Positions 26,673 through 34,870 of a DNA stretch of 63,679 bases are shown piece by piece. Source of the stretch: JAHECQ01 sp047638695 (lineage in GTDB: Bacteria > Actinomycetota > Acidimicrobiia > Acidimicrobiales > SZUA-35); the NCBI GenBank assembly GCA_047638695.1, contig JBLINY010000016.1:1-63679 (forward strand). The letters run 5' to 3'. Position numbers and translations under genes: made by a program. The stretch's first letter is position 1. Each line of letters begins with the position of its first letter. Below the pieces are notes generated by a model. The model saw only the letters and a list, made by a program, of their open reading frames with translations. It was not told the origin of the DNA and did not search any database.

Positions 26673-29267
26673 TCAGAGATGGCGGACGTCGTCCAGGGGG
26701 CGACGACTTACCCTGCGGAGTTCGACGTTGCACTCGATGGCAACGGCCCGTCCCGCGCTGAGCAAGACCGGGTTGAGCTCGACCCGATGAAGTTCAGGCA
26801 ACAGACCGGCAGCTCCGGCAAGACATGAAAGTAGTGCCGTGAAGGCATCGGTGTTGAGCTCCTCGGTTGCATGCAGCGCGGCGAGCGCCGCCCGGGCTAG
26901 GGCTTCAATTTCCGCCGAACCCGCAGGAAGCACCTGAACCGCAGCCAACGGTAGATCGGCGGCATTGATGCCTCCGGGGCCAACGGCGATGCGAGCTCCG
27001 GTGTCGGTGTCCTGCACCAGTTCGACGCGAAGATGCCGCCCAGTCGGCACCATTGGTTGTACAAGCGCTGGCAAAAAGGTTGGGAATCGCTTCGCCATCC
27101 GGTGGAAAGCGGCCAGTAGTTGAGCCTCGTCGTGGAGATCCAGCGCCGTACCGCCTCCTTCACCAGCGACACGATCGGCGACTCCTCCGGCCTTGAGCGC
27201 CACTGGATATCCAAGCGCGGCTGCGGCCTCGACAACCTCGTTGGCTGTTCGACCGACATTCGCTGGCTCGAGATCGATCCCAATCAGACGCAGCAGGTCC
27301 TGTGCCTCGGTCAACGAAAGCGCCACTCGATCGGCCTCGCCGAGTAGCGACATGACATGTTGAGAGACCACATCAGGCTGACTTACACGGATTGGCTCAC
27401 CGCGCTCGGTACGTCGCCATGCCGCATGCTGAACCCACCGGCCCAACGAGCGCGCCGCACCCTCCGGGAAGTCAAACAGCGGCAAGCCCGACACCTGCGA
27501 GCGGTCGACTCCACTGAGACCCGTGGCCACCATGGGCTTGTCGACGGCCCGATCTATGCGCCCCAACAAATCGGCAGCCTCGGCCGGGCTGAGCATCGGG
27601 GTTGGAACCACAGCGAGAAACACAGCATCGACCTCGGCGCTGACCGCGGCAGCAACAACTGCCCGCTCGTAGTCGGCGGGCGCGGCGTCGTGCCCAATCA
27701 CCAGGTTGTCGACGTCGCCGACCACAATCGAATCGGTGTCGTCCGATCGATCGGCGCCGGACGGCACGACGACATCAAGGCCTGCTCGTCGGCAGGCAGC
27801 GGCGGCAAGCCGACCGACCGACGACGCGTTGGTGATCACCGCGACGCGCGATCCACCGGGCAAGGGCTGGTCAATGGCAACGCCGGTCTGCTCGGCCAAC
27901 TCACCGACCTCATCGACCATGATCACACCCGACTGGCGCAGCAGTTCGTTGATACCGGGGTTGCTCGTGGCAACAGCCACGATGGGCTTGTGCATTGACA
28001 CCGATCGGGCGATGCGAGTGAACTTGGCAAGGTTGCCAACGTTTTCGAGATACAGGGCAATCGCGTCGGTACGGCCGTCGGAGGCCCAGTACTGAAGCAA
28101 GTCGTTGACCGAAACGTCGGCCCGGTTTCCAACGGCGGCAAACGTGCTGACACCGACACCAATTCGGGAGAAGCTGGCCAGCAAAACAGCTCCAAGTGGC
28201 CCTGACTGAGACAACAGGCCAACCGGCCCAGCAGGCACGTCGACATCGAGGAAGAGCGCGTGCAGTTGCACAGCCGGGTCGGTGTTCGCAACGCCGAAAG
28301 CGTTTGGGCCGATCAGCCGCAGCCCATGATCTCGGGCCACCCGCACGAGGCCCAGTTGGCGGCGGGCGCCTTCTGGCCCGGCCTCGGCGAAGCCGGCGCT
28401 GATGATGACCAGCCCACCAACTCCAACTGCTGCACAATCGGCCACAATCGACTCGACGGCGGCGGACGGCGCCACCACGATCGCAAGATCGACGCCCGGC
28501 GGCAGGTCGGCGACTGACTCGACCGAGGGAATACCGGCGATGACTTCGCCCGCCGGGTTCACCACATGGATGGCGCCGTTGAACGGGGCCGCCACCAGAC
28601 GTTGCAGCAGTTGGTGACCAACGCTCTCGGGGCGACGTCCGGCACCGATGACGGCGACGGACGACGGCTCGAGAATGCGTGCGACTGACCGAGCGTGGGC
28701 CCGTTGTTCGCGGGCAGCGATAGCGGCTGAGGTCTGCTCGGTGACTTCGATCCCAAGCGTAACTGCGATCGCACCGTCCTCGAAGGCGGTCGAAACGTCA
28801 AAGCCAGCATTCCTGAAGACCCGGAGCATGCCGAAGTTCTCAGGCAATACCGAGGCGGTGAACCCATCAAGGCCTCGACGTCGACCGGCCGCAGCTAGGT
28901 ACTCGAGCATCAAGGTCGCAAGACCTCTGCCGGTGAAACCGTCGTCGACAAAGAAAGCGACCTCGGCCTTGTTTTGACCGTTCAGCGTCTCGTAACGGGC
29001 AACAGCAACCAGCTCACCCCGAAGAATGGCGACAAAGGCCATCCGCCGCTCGTAGTCGACGTTGGTGAAGAACTCGAGCTCGCGCGAGGAAAGCTCCGGC
29101 CGGTACTGAAAGAACCGGAAGTAAATCGATTCCGGTGACTGACGGCTGTGAAAGGCCCGCAGTCGCTCCACGTCGTCGGGCCGGATCGGCCGAACGTCTA
29201 CTGTCGAGCCGTCGCCAAGCACGGCCGATGTCTCCCAGCCGATGGGATACTCGGTCACCCGCCCCAC
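26673..29267 (-). CDS. GNAT acetyltransferase fused to NDP-forming acyl-CoA synthetase-like domains (Pat-like)
   Basis: An 864-residue protein. Residues ~20-170 are a GNAT N-acetyltransferase (FVDDGFTGRGLATLML is the acetyl-CoA loop). Residues ~190-640 are the CoA-binding and succinyl-CoA-synthetase-like domains (SVAVIGAGRRPESVG, SQSGPLGAVLL). Residues ~660-860 are an ATP-grasp-type domain. This is the architecture of protein lysine acetyltransferases of the Pat type. At the site where active ADP-forming synthetases have an SHTG phosphohistidine motif, this protein reads RQSG, so the synthetase part is probably regulatory. It would acetylate and silence acyl-CoA synthetases in response to CoA metabolites. 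Confidence 0.82.
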   Translation of the reverse strand: MGRVTEYPIGWETSAVLGDGSTVDVRPIRPDDVERLRAFHSRQSPESIYFRFFQYRPELSSRELEFFTNVDYERRMAFVAILRGELVAVARYETLNGQNKAEVAFFVDDGFTGRGLATLMLEYLAAAGRRRGLDGFTASVLPENFGMLRVFRNAGFDVSTAFEDGAIAVTLGIEVTEQTSAAIAAREQRAHARSVARILEPSSVAVIGAGRRPESVGHQLLQRLVAAPFNGAIHVVNPAGEVIAGIPSVESVADLPPGVDLAIVVAPSAAVESIVADCAAVGVGGLVIISAGFAEAGPEGARRQLGLVRVARDHGLRLIGPNAFGVANTDPAVQLHALFLDVDVPAGPVGLLSQSGPLGAVLLASFSRIGVGVSTFAAVGNRADVSVNDLLQYWASDGRTDAIALYLENVGNLAKFTRIARSVSMHKPIVAVATSNPGINELLRQSGVIMVDEVGELAEQTGVAIDQPLPGGSRVAVITNASSVGRLAAAACRRAGLDVVVPSGADRSDDTDSIVVGDVDNLVIGHDAAPADYERAVVAAAVSAEVDAVFLAVVPTPMLSPAEAADLLGRIDRAVDKPMVATGLSGVDRSQVSGLPLFDFPEGAARSLGRWVQHAAWRRTERGEPIRVSQPDVVSQHVMSLLGEADRVALSLTEAQDLLRLIGIDLEPANVGRTANEVVEAAAALGYPVALKAGGVADRVAGEGGGTALDLHDEAQLLAAFHRMAKRFPTFLPALVQPMVPTGRHLRVELVQDTDTGARIAVGPGGINAADLPLAAVQVLPAGSAEIEALARAALAALHATEELNTDAFTALLSCLAGAAGLLPELHRVELNPVLLSAGRAVAIECNVELRRVSRRPLDDVRHL

Positions 29268-29352
29268 CCTAGGACCGCCGGCCCCCTTGACGGGTGGGCT
29301 GTCTCGTCAAGAGATGGCGCACAACCTCGTTAACGGATGATCTGCTACCTCC

Positions 29353-30729
29353 TTAGCAGATGGCGTACAGGGTCACTCGGGTACCGAGATCGAACTCGAG
29401 GCCCGCTGGTCGGGACTGCACGGCAACCGTGTTGCAGCCTTCCGTTGTCTGCACCACCTTGGTTTGAAATCCGGCCGCCTGAAGCGCCGCCATCGCGTCG
29501 CCTGTCGACATGCCAACCACACTTGGCATCACGGCTACCGCTACCTGATCGGGCGTGGGTTCCGCCGGCTCTGGTTCGGCGGGATCGGGTACCGTCGGCT
29601 CGGGGTCGTCGGGATCGGGAGTCTCAGGGTCACCGGGATCAGGCGTCTCGGGAGCGGGCGGTTCAGGAGTAGCCGGCTCGGGCCCGTCCGGAACACCCTC
29701 GGCTGTGTTCTGGTCGGTCGTGACCGGTGGCGACGGTACCTGTGGCACGGCTACAGGGCCTTGTGGCGGAGGAGCAGCGCTATCCGTTTGCGGCTCAATC
29801 TGCCCACCGGCGCTTGGAGTCGGGATCTCTGGTTCCTCGGCTTGTGGCGTCGGCGTCACAGGAACCGGGGTGGAGACCGAAGGAGCGGCAAATTCGTCGT
29901 CCTCAACCGGCGACGGCGCTGAGACGACACCGGGACCGGCTCCGTCGGTCGGATCGGACAGGAAAGTGTCGGCGGCACCGTCAGTGCCGATCGGCCGATC
30001 GACCAAGTGGCCAGTCGATGCCTGCACCACGGAGAACGACCGCTGCGCCGCCGATGGCACAATTCGTACGAGCCTCTCTTCGTCAAAGTCGATCCACGGC
30101 ACATCAACGATCTCGAGCTGGCTCCCGCCAACCGGTCCGAGAATCGGGCTACCGCTCAGGCACCGAACGCGCGGTACCCCGTTGGCATCGATCAGGACCG
30201 GTGAACCCGCCTGTAGCACGGCCTGTCGGGCAGCAACCGAGCCCTGCACAAAGCGGTGGTCCGTCACCCGGACATCAACTTGAAGCTGCACCGGCGTCAG
30301 ACCACCGAGATAGTCGACCAGATCTTCAGCATCGATGCCGAAGACACCTGTCCAGGTGCCGGCCCTCTGAGAGTCGGTCAATGCCTCGGCAAGATCCTTG
30401 CGGTCACAGGATGGACGGCTGCTCGTGCCGCCGTAGAGCCCGGGCGTGGCGCCAGCCACCACCTTGCCCGGGTCATCCCCAAGGAGAATGATCAGAATGT
30501 CGTCGGCAATGGACGGAACCGGTCCTCGCACCAGGACGACGAAAGGGGCGGGCCCTACCTCGTTCGCGCGGCTGAGGCTGATCTGGATGGGGTCATCCGA
30601 GCCGACAGACGGCAGAAGTCTCAGACCCACAAAGGCGCCAGCGGCCACCAGAACGGACGCCATGGCCGAAACGACGGCCATCCGATAGCGCCGATAGGTA
30701 GCGTGAATGTCGATATCGCGATAGTTCAT
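29353..30729 (-). CDS. DUF6777 and PASTA-domain membrane protein
   Basis: A 458-residue protein: short cytoplasmic N-terminus, one transmembrane helix (MASVLVAAGAFVGLRLL), then a ~200-residue extracytoplasmic domain matching DUF6777 (GATPGLYGGTSSRPSCDR, GLTPVQLQVDVRVTDHRF, AVLQAGSPVLIDANGVPRV). A ~130-residue Pro/Glu/Asp/Thr-rich spacer follows, then a C-terminal PASTA repeat (MPSVVGMSTGDAMAAL). PASTA domains bind peptidoglycan or muropeptides, so the long spacer probably spans the wall. Role unknown; it stands alone. Confidence 0.78.
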   Translation of the reverse strand: MNYRDIDIHATYRRYRMAVVSAMASVLVAAGAFVGLRLLPSVGSDDPIQISLSRANEVGPAPFVVLVRGPVPSIADDILIILLGDDPGKVVAGATPGLYGGTSSRPSCDRKDLAEALTDSQRAGTWTGVFGIDAEDLVDYLGGLTPVQLQVDVRVTDHRFVQGSVAARQAVLQAGSPVLIDANGVPRVRCLSGSPILGPVGGSQLEIVDVPWIDFDEERLVRIVPSAAQRSFSVVQASTGHLVDRPIGTDGAADTFLSDPTDGAGPGVVSAPSPVEDDEFAAPSVSTPVPVTPTPQAEEPEIPTPSAGGQIEPQTDSAAPPPQGPVAVPQVPSPPVTTDQNTAEGVPDGPEPATPEPPAPETPDPGDPETPDPDDPEPTVPDPAEPEPAEPTPDQVAVAVMPSVVGMSTGDAMAALQAAGFQTKVVQTTEGCNTVAVQSRPAGLEFDLGTRVTLYAIC

Positions 30730-30780
30730 GTTCGTTCCTCCTCACGATGCAACGTAGAGGAGGGTCGACTGGCCCAACTC

Positions 30781-30793
30781 GGGGGTATCCCCC
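30781..30793 (-). terminator. Possible small hairpin between the DUF35 and DUF6777 genes
   Basis: GGGGG-TAT-CCCCC forms a 5-bp GC stem, beside a second small inverted repeat (GCCGG/CCGGC) at 30797-30812. It lies downstream of the DUF35-type gene on the minus strand. There is no clear T run, so termination is only possible. Confidence 0.3.
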
Positions 30794-30837
30794 TAGCCGG
30801 CCCCAACCGGCGGATCGGGATTAACTTGTAACCGGGC

Positions 30838-31290
30838 TCAGGAAACCTGCCACTGAACGAGAGTGAAGGCTGGGTGACCGTCCGTGCCACCGCTGGCCTC
30901 GTGATCCTCGAACACGACGCTCACCGGAGCGCCGATGACGACCTCCTGAAGCGGATCGCCCAGCAAGTTTCCGATCATTCGAAGACCGTCGACGTGGGGA
31001 AGCTCGACCAAGACCACGAGATAGGGGCCCTGTTCGGCCAGTGCAGGGTGCACCGGGTGATGGGGCCGTTCCCAGCTATAGATAACGCCGCTTGGATCGA
31101 CCTTGGCCCAACCGACGTCAAACGACCGACAGTGGTGACACATCCATTCAGGCCCCCACTGGTGCTTGCCGCAATCGTCGCACTTCTGCACCCACAGCTC
31201 GTGGTTTTGCGCAGCCTCCCAATACGGGGCGTCGAGACCATCGCGGGCTGGAACCGGGGCTGGAAGCCCGGGGTTCAAATAGTTCGACAT
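30838..31290 (-). CDS. OB-fold zinc-ribbon protein (DUF35/ChsH2-like)
   Basis: A 150-residue DUF35-type protein. The N-terminal zinc ribbon has two Cys pairs (KCDDCGKH and MCHHCRSF), followed by an OB-fold (GVIYSWERPHHPVHPAL onward). Such proteins partner lipid-transfer-protein thiolases or aldolases; the best-studied example is the DUF35 part of mycobacterial ChsH2 with Ltp2. Its ATG overlaps the stop of the thiolase-like gene by one base (TGATG), matching that partnership. Confidence 0.87.
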   Translation of the reverse strand: MSNYLNPGLPAPVPARDGLDAPYWEAAQNHELWVQKCDDCGKHQWGPEWMCHHCRSFDVGWAKVDPSGVIYSWERPHHPVHPALAEQGPYLVVLVELPHVDGLRMIGNLLGDPLQEVVIGAPVSVVFEDHEASGGTDGHPAFTLVQWQVS

Positions 31291-32465
31291 CAGCCCAACA
31301 CCTCCTCAGCGCCATAAATGGCGGAACTAACAACTTCGACCATGGGTCCTGCGTTGGCCAGGGCAACCTGCGCCCCAGCGACCTGGTTGGACGAGTCGCC
31401 TCGGATCTGACGAATCGCTTCGATCTGCAAACCCAACCCATGCATGTAGCACTCGGCCAGGTTGCCGCCGCTGGTGTTCAGCGGCAACGACCCGCCATCC
31501 GCCCGCAGATTCTCGAACGTCAGCACCTCGTTGGCGTTTTCGTAGGTGCAAAGCCCGTGCTCAATCAGGCTCATAACCACCCCACCGGTGAAGTTCTCGT
31601 ACGACTGCACAACGTCGACGTCTGCTGGCGTCACCTGCGCCTGCTCGTAAAGATGGGGCACAACGGTCTTGAAGCTCGACGTCACGTAGTCGGTCTGGTT
31701 ATGCACCGTGGCGCCCGAGCGATGGTCGCCACCCTGCTGAACAGAAAGCGGATAAGCAAGACGGTCGGTGATGTCCTTGGCCTTGTCGGCGGCCATCACA
31801 ATCACCGCAGCCGCCCCGTCATTTTCGAGGCATACGTCATAGAGACGGAACGGCTCGACAATCCACCGGCTCTCGTCATAACCCTCCGAGGTGAGGGGCC
31901 GACCCTGCATTACGGCTCGAGGATTATTCTGGGCGTGGTGATAGGCGGCGAGCGATACAGCCTTCAGCGTCGACGGGTCAACGTCGTAGTCGTGGAACAG
32001 ACGTGTGCTTCGCATGGCGTAGGTCTGGGCTGGGGACATGACGCCGTACGGCACGCTGTAGGCACCGGCGCCGCTGATAGTGCTGCGCTTCGGACCGGCG
32101 CCAAAGCGACCGAACTGGCCTTGGGCCAACCCCCGGAAGGCGACAACGCAATCGGCATATCCGGCGACGATCGCAGCCGAGGCATTTCCGATCGCGGCAG
32201 CTGCACCGCCACCACCTGAACCCCATTGCATGTTCGAGAAACGCAGCTCGGGTGAACCGAGAGCGTTCGCCAGCCGGGCCGGCAAGTTCCGATCATTGCT
32301 GTAGGAGCAGAAGCCATCAATCCGTGTTGGTTCGATGCCAGCATCGGCGCACGCCGCCATGATCGCCTGCAGCACCAGCTTGAACTCTGGCTCGGGGGAC
32401 TGGGCCCGCTTGTAGTACACACTTTCGCCGACACCAACGACGGCAACCTTGCCCCGAATAGTCAT
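31290..32465 (-). CDS. Thiolase-fold protein, Ltp/SCP-x type, lacking the nucleophilic Cys
   Basis: A 391-residue thiolase-superfamily protein. Where thiolases have the nucleophilic Cys-x-Ser-Gly, it reads Trp-Gly-Ser-Gly (NMQWGSGGGG), so it is unlikely to cleave by thiolysis. Tyrosines in QSYENFT and AECYMHG lie in regions where steroid side-chain aldolases of the Ltp2 type carry essential tyrosines (from memory), so a retro-aldol role on a hydroxyacyl-CoA is plausible. It is coupled to the DUF35 protein. A CGACTG/CAGTCG inverted repeat sits about 70 bp upstream. Confidence 0.82.
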   Translation of the reverse strand: MTIRGKVAVVGVGESVYYKRAQSPEPEFKLVLQAIMAACADAGIEPTRIDGFCSYSNDRNLPARLANALGSPELRFSNMQWGSGGGGAAAAIGNASAAIVAGYADCVVAFRGLAQGQFGRFGAGPKRSTISGAGAYSVPYGVMSPAQTYAMRSTRLFHDYDVDPSTLKAVSLAAYHHAQNNPRAVMQGRPLTSEGYDESRWIVEPFRLYDVCLENDGAAAVIVMAADKAKDITDRLAYPLSVQQGGDHRSGATVHNQTDYVTSSFKTVVPHLYEQAQVTPADVDVVQSYENFTGGVVMSLIEHGLCTYENANEVLTFENLRADGGSLPLNTSGGNLAECYMHGLGLQIEAIRQIRGDSSNQVAGAQVALANAGPMVEVVSSAIYGAEEVLG

Positions 32466-32533
32466 CGGACGGTGCTCCTGGACTCGGCTCTGCTCCAGGC
32501 CATCTGACTGCCTTTGATCACTTCGCTCATAGT

Positions 32534-32552
32534 CGACTGTCTACTTCAGTCG
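32534..32552. promoter_or_regulatory. Inverted repeat upstream of the thiolase/DUF35 pair
   Basis: CGACTG and CAGTCG are separated by seven bases in the 127-bp gap upstream of the thiolase-like gene. Size and place suit a TetR- or MarR-type operator, but no regulator gene is adjacent. Confidence 0.35.
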
Positions 32553-32592
32553 CGCATTCCTCTGCGAACGCAGTGGTCGATACATGCGTGGA

Positions 32593-33207
32593 TTACTGCA
32601 ACCGGGCCGAATCGGTGACCCGGCGACCAACCGAGGCTTCCCACGATCCCCACCAACCGTGCTCGGTCATGACTTCAGACATACAGCTGGTACAACGCCC
32701 CGCTACATCGAGATCAATCGGAGCCCCACAGTTCGGGCAGTTGCCAGTGATGGCACGGGTTCGCCGACCTGCGCCCTCTTCGCCGAAACGCTCGAAGCTA
32801 AGACGGGCTCCGTCCGGGCCTTCGAAGTCGACATAGTCCAACGTGCCCGCAGGCACGGTTTGTGTCTCACCAGTGGCCTGGAAATTGGCCGTGCCATTTT
32901 CGGACCGCCGAAACGACTGGTCTTTATACGAGATCTTTGAATCACCAGGGCCTCCCTGGATCTCGAACACCTCGATGTCTTCCCACAGCGTGGCGACGGT
33001 TCGGTCGTAGTTCTCGATCGAAACCCAGTACATCCGACCGTTTTGATCTTGGATCCAATGCTCGATCCAGCGATCACCTGCCTCATCGAGGATGAGCGAG
33101 CCGCGGATAACTCCTCGGCTGCCATCGATCGAGGTCGCGGCGCCGACCGGGGCGTTCGCGAGATCTTCGAGACCCGGTGTTTTGTCCTTCTTGAATCGGC
33201 CAAACAT
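32593..33207 (-). CDS. DUF4178 protein with C-terminal zinc ribbon
   Basis: A 204-residue protein. Residues ~15-145 match DUF4178 (strand-rich, with DEAGDRWIEHWIQDQNG and YWVSIENY). The C-terminus adds a zinc ribbon, CPNCGAPI ... RCTSC. No signal peptide or transmembrane helix is visible. It is divergent from a block of DUF2617, DUF4247, DUF350 and spermidine-synthase-like genes, a neighbourhood seen in other actinobacteria, so it probably works with the membrane system they encode. Biochemical function unknown. Confidence 0.8.
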   Translation of the reverse strand: MFGRFKKDKTPGLEDLANAPVGAATSIDGSRGVIRGSLILDEAGDRWIEHWIQDQNGRMYWVSIENYDRTVATLWEDIEVFEIQGGPGDSKISYKDQSFRRSENGTANFQATGETQTVPAGTLDYVDFEGPDGARLSFERFGEEGAGRRTRAITGNCPNCGAPIDLDVAGRCTSCMSEVMTEHGWWGSWEASVGRRVTDSARLQ

Positions 33208-33235
33208 CAGCGCATCTCCTCATTCTCTGCAACGG

Positions 33236-33259
33236 TTCTTGTCGGCATTCTTGTCGGCA
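33236..33259. repeat. Tandem 12-bp repeat in the DUF4178/DUF2617 divergent promoter
   Basis: TTCTTGTCGGCA occurs twice in direct tandem, followed by a partial third TTCT. It lies between divergent genes starting at 33207 and about 33351, so it may be a regulator-binding site. Confidence 0.6.
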
Positions 33260-33350
33260 TTCTCCTATCCAGTTGTCTGATCGGCAGTCCGCGGCCGCTC
33301 GGCAGCGTAATCCGCGGGGTGTCATGGGTCGGCGACTAAGTTTCCGTCCC

Positions 33351-33947
33351 ATGGAGGGAGCGCTCGATATTGTCACCGTCGACACTGACGGTCGGCTGCT
33401 GCGTCTGCAGTGTTACCCCACCAGCCACCGGGCGGTAGAGAGCAAGATCGTACGCTTCCAGAGGTGTGTGGTTCGTCTCGACGTACTCAGCGCATCCCAC
33501 CGGGTCCTGGTTGGTCCAACAACCGAAAATCCAGCGAACCGTAACTCGATATCCTCACCTACCGCCGCCACGTGGGAGATCCACGAAACGGTCGCCTGTG
33601 AGGCCGCCGTAGCTGATGAACAGCCACCCGAGGTCGCCTTGCTGCCACCCGAACTCCGGTGGCAGGCCGAACCGTGGACCGTCGACTTCCGATCGGAGCT
33701 GTGCTTCGGCGACCATGCGCTGCGCGAGGCGGCGGCATCCGTCATCGCCCTGACCGATCGGTCCGACAGTTTGGTGGCGGCCTTCCCCGGCAACGAGTTG
33801 GCCCTCACCGGGCTCACGGTCCGTTCAACGTCGGACGATCGCATCCGATGGAACTCATGGCACCTGTATCCCGGCGCCGATCCCCACGTGGTTACGACAC
33901 AAACAACGGCCACCAGCCGTCCCCGCCGCAGAGAGGACACTCGATGA
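33351..33947 (+). CDS. DUF2617 family protein
   Basis: A 198-residue soluble protein matching the actinobacterial DUF2617 family; the N-terminal region ending RLDVLSASHRVLVG is diagnostic. ATG at 33351 aligns with the family's usual start; ATGs at 33324 and 33273 are in frame but add unrelated residues. Its stop overlaps the ATG of the DUF4247 lipoprotein gene (ATGA). Function unknown; it is the first plus-strand gene of the polyamine-synthase-like cluster. Confidence 0.72.
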   Translation: MEGALDIVTVDTDGRLLRLQCYPTSHRAVESKIVRFQRCVVRLDVLSASHRVLVGPTTENPANRNSISSPTAATWEIHETVACEAAVADEQPPEVALLPPELRWQAEPWTVDFRSELCFGDHALREAAASVIALTDRSDSLVAAFPGNELALTGLTVRSTSDDRIRWNSWHLYPGADPHVVTTQTTATSRPRRREDTR

Positions 33948-34420
33948 AGAGCTTCACCAAGGTGATTGCGATCCTCACTGCTTTCGCGCTTCTCGTCGTT
34001 GCGTGTGGCAGTGGTGGCCCCGATCTGCCCGCAACCCTGGCCAAGGTCGACACCGTTGGCGAGAAGACGTCACCGCTCACGCTCGGAGTCAACAGCGCCG
34101 ACAGTGACGGAGTTTGGAAGGCCACGGGAACACCGGCCGGCGTCGCCGATGCCATCGCCATCGTCGAGGCGCCCGGTGAACGTTCCGACGACGCCGCTGG
34201 CGATGTCTTTCTGCTGTATCAGTCGGGAACGCTTTGGATCACTCCTGCGGAGGGCGAAGGCAGTGCCGTCGTCTACTACGCCGACAACGACAGGGCCTAC
34301 AACCGTCACACCTCCATCCTGATCTTGAACTCGAGATGGGGATCCAGAGTGAACTCGTACCGCTCAAGCAGCTCCGGCAACGGATTCCGGGGCGGCGGCG
34401 GCTCCAGCGGCAAGAACTGA
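33944..34420 (+). CDS. DUF4247 lipoprotein
   Basis: A 158-residue protein with a signal peptide and lipobox (LLVVACGSGG), so it is probably exported and lipid-anchored. The middle matches DUF4247, and the C-terminus ends in a Ser/Gly-rich FRGGGG tail typical of the family. It is translationally coupled to the DUF2617 gene upstream and lies 33 bp before DUF350, supporting a single operon at the membrane. Confidence 0.8.
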   Translation: MKSFTKVIAILTAFALLVVACGSGGPDLPATLAKVDTVGEKTSPLTLGVNSADSDGVWKATGTPAGVADAIAIVEAPGERSDDAAGDVFLLYQSGTLWITPAEGEGSAVVYYADNDRAYNRHTSILILNSRWGSRVNSYRSSSSGNGFRGGGGSSGKN

Positions 34421-34453
34421 CCAACCGAACAAGTACTGGGAAAGGACCCTCTC

Positions 34454-34870
34454 GTGGACGTCTTCTTCAATGATCTGGGCAACACAGCCGCATGGCTGGG
34501 CGTCGCCATCGTGTTGATGCTCGCCGGCTTTATCGCCGTCGACATGCTGACGCCGGGCGACCTGCGCAAACAGGTATCAGAGAGCCTCAATGCTGGTCTG
34601 CTGGTCGGCGGCAAGATGGTTGCTGTCGGCATCATCATCTTCTCGGCCATCTGGACCGCTCCTGATGGACTCAGCGATGGTTTGGTGGAGGCGGCCCTCT
34701 ACAGCGTCCTGGGGCTGATCATTTCAGCTGTGATGTTCATATTGGTCGACCTGATCCTTCCTGCGGATCTGCGCCGCCTCGTCGAACAAAAGGAGTTCGA
34801 CCCCGCCATATGCGTCGCGGTCGGCTCTGAAATCGGGCTGGCGTTGGTGATTGCCGCTGCCATCTCCTGA
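34454..34870 (+). CDS. DUF350 (YjfL-like) membrane protein
   Basis: A 138-residue protein with four transmembrane helices arranged as two similar halves (LGVAIVLMLAGFIAVDML and VLGLIISAVMFILVDLIL), the DUF350 pattern. GTG at 34454 follows a GGGAAAGGACC ribosome-binding region. DUF350 genes often neighbour spermidine-synthase-like genes, as here, where the next gene's start overlaps its 3' end. Probably the membrane partner of that enzyme. Confidence 0.83.
   Translation: MDVFFNDLGNTAAWLGVAIVLMLAGFIAVDMLTPGDLRKQVSESLNAGLLVGGKMVAVGIIIFSAIWTAPDGLSDGLVEAALYSVLGLIISAVMFILVDLILPADLRRLVEQKEFDPAICVAVGSEIGLALVIAAAIS

Noticed and set aside
29555..30283. Gly/Ser-rich open frame opposite the DUF6777-PASTA gene
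   Set aside because: The repetitive composition comes from the Pro/Glu-rich spacer read in antisense; the plus-strand frame has no family features.
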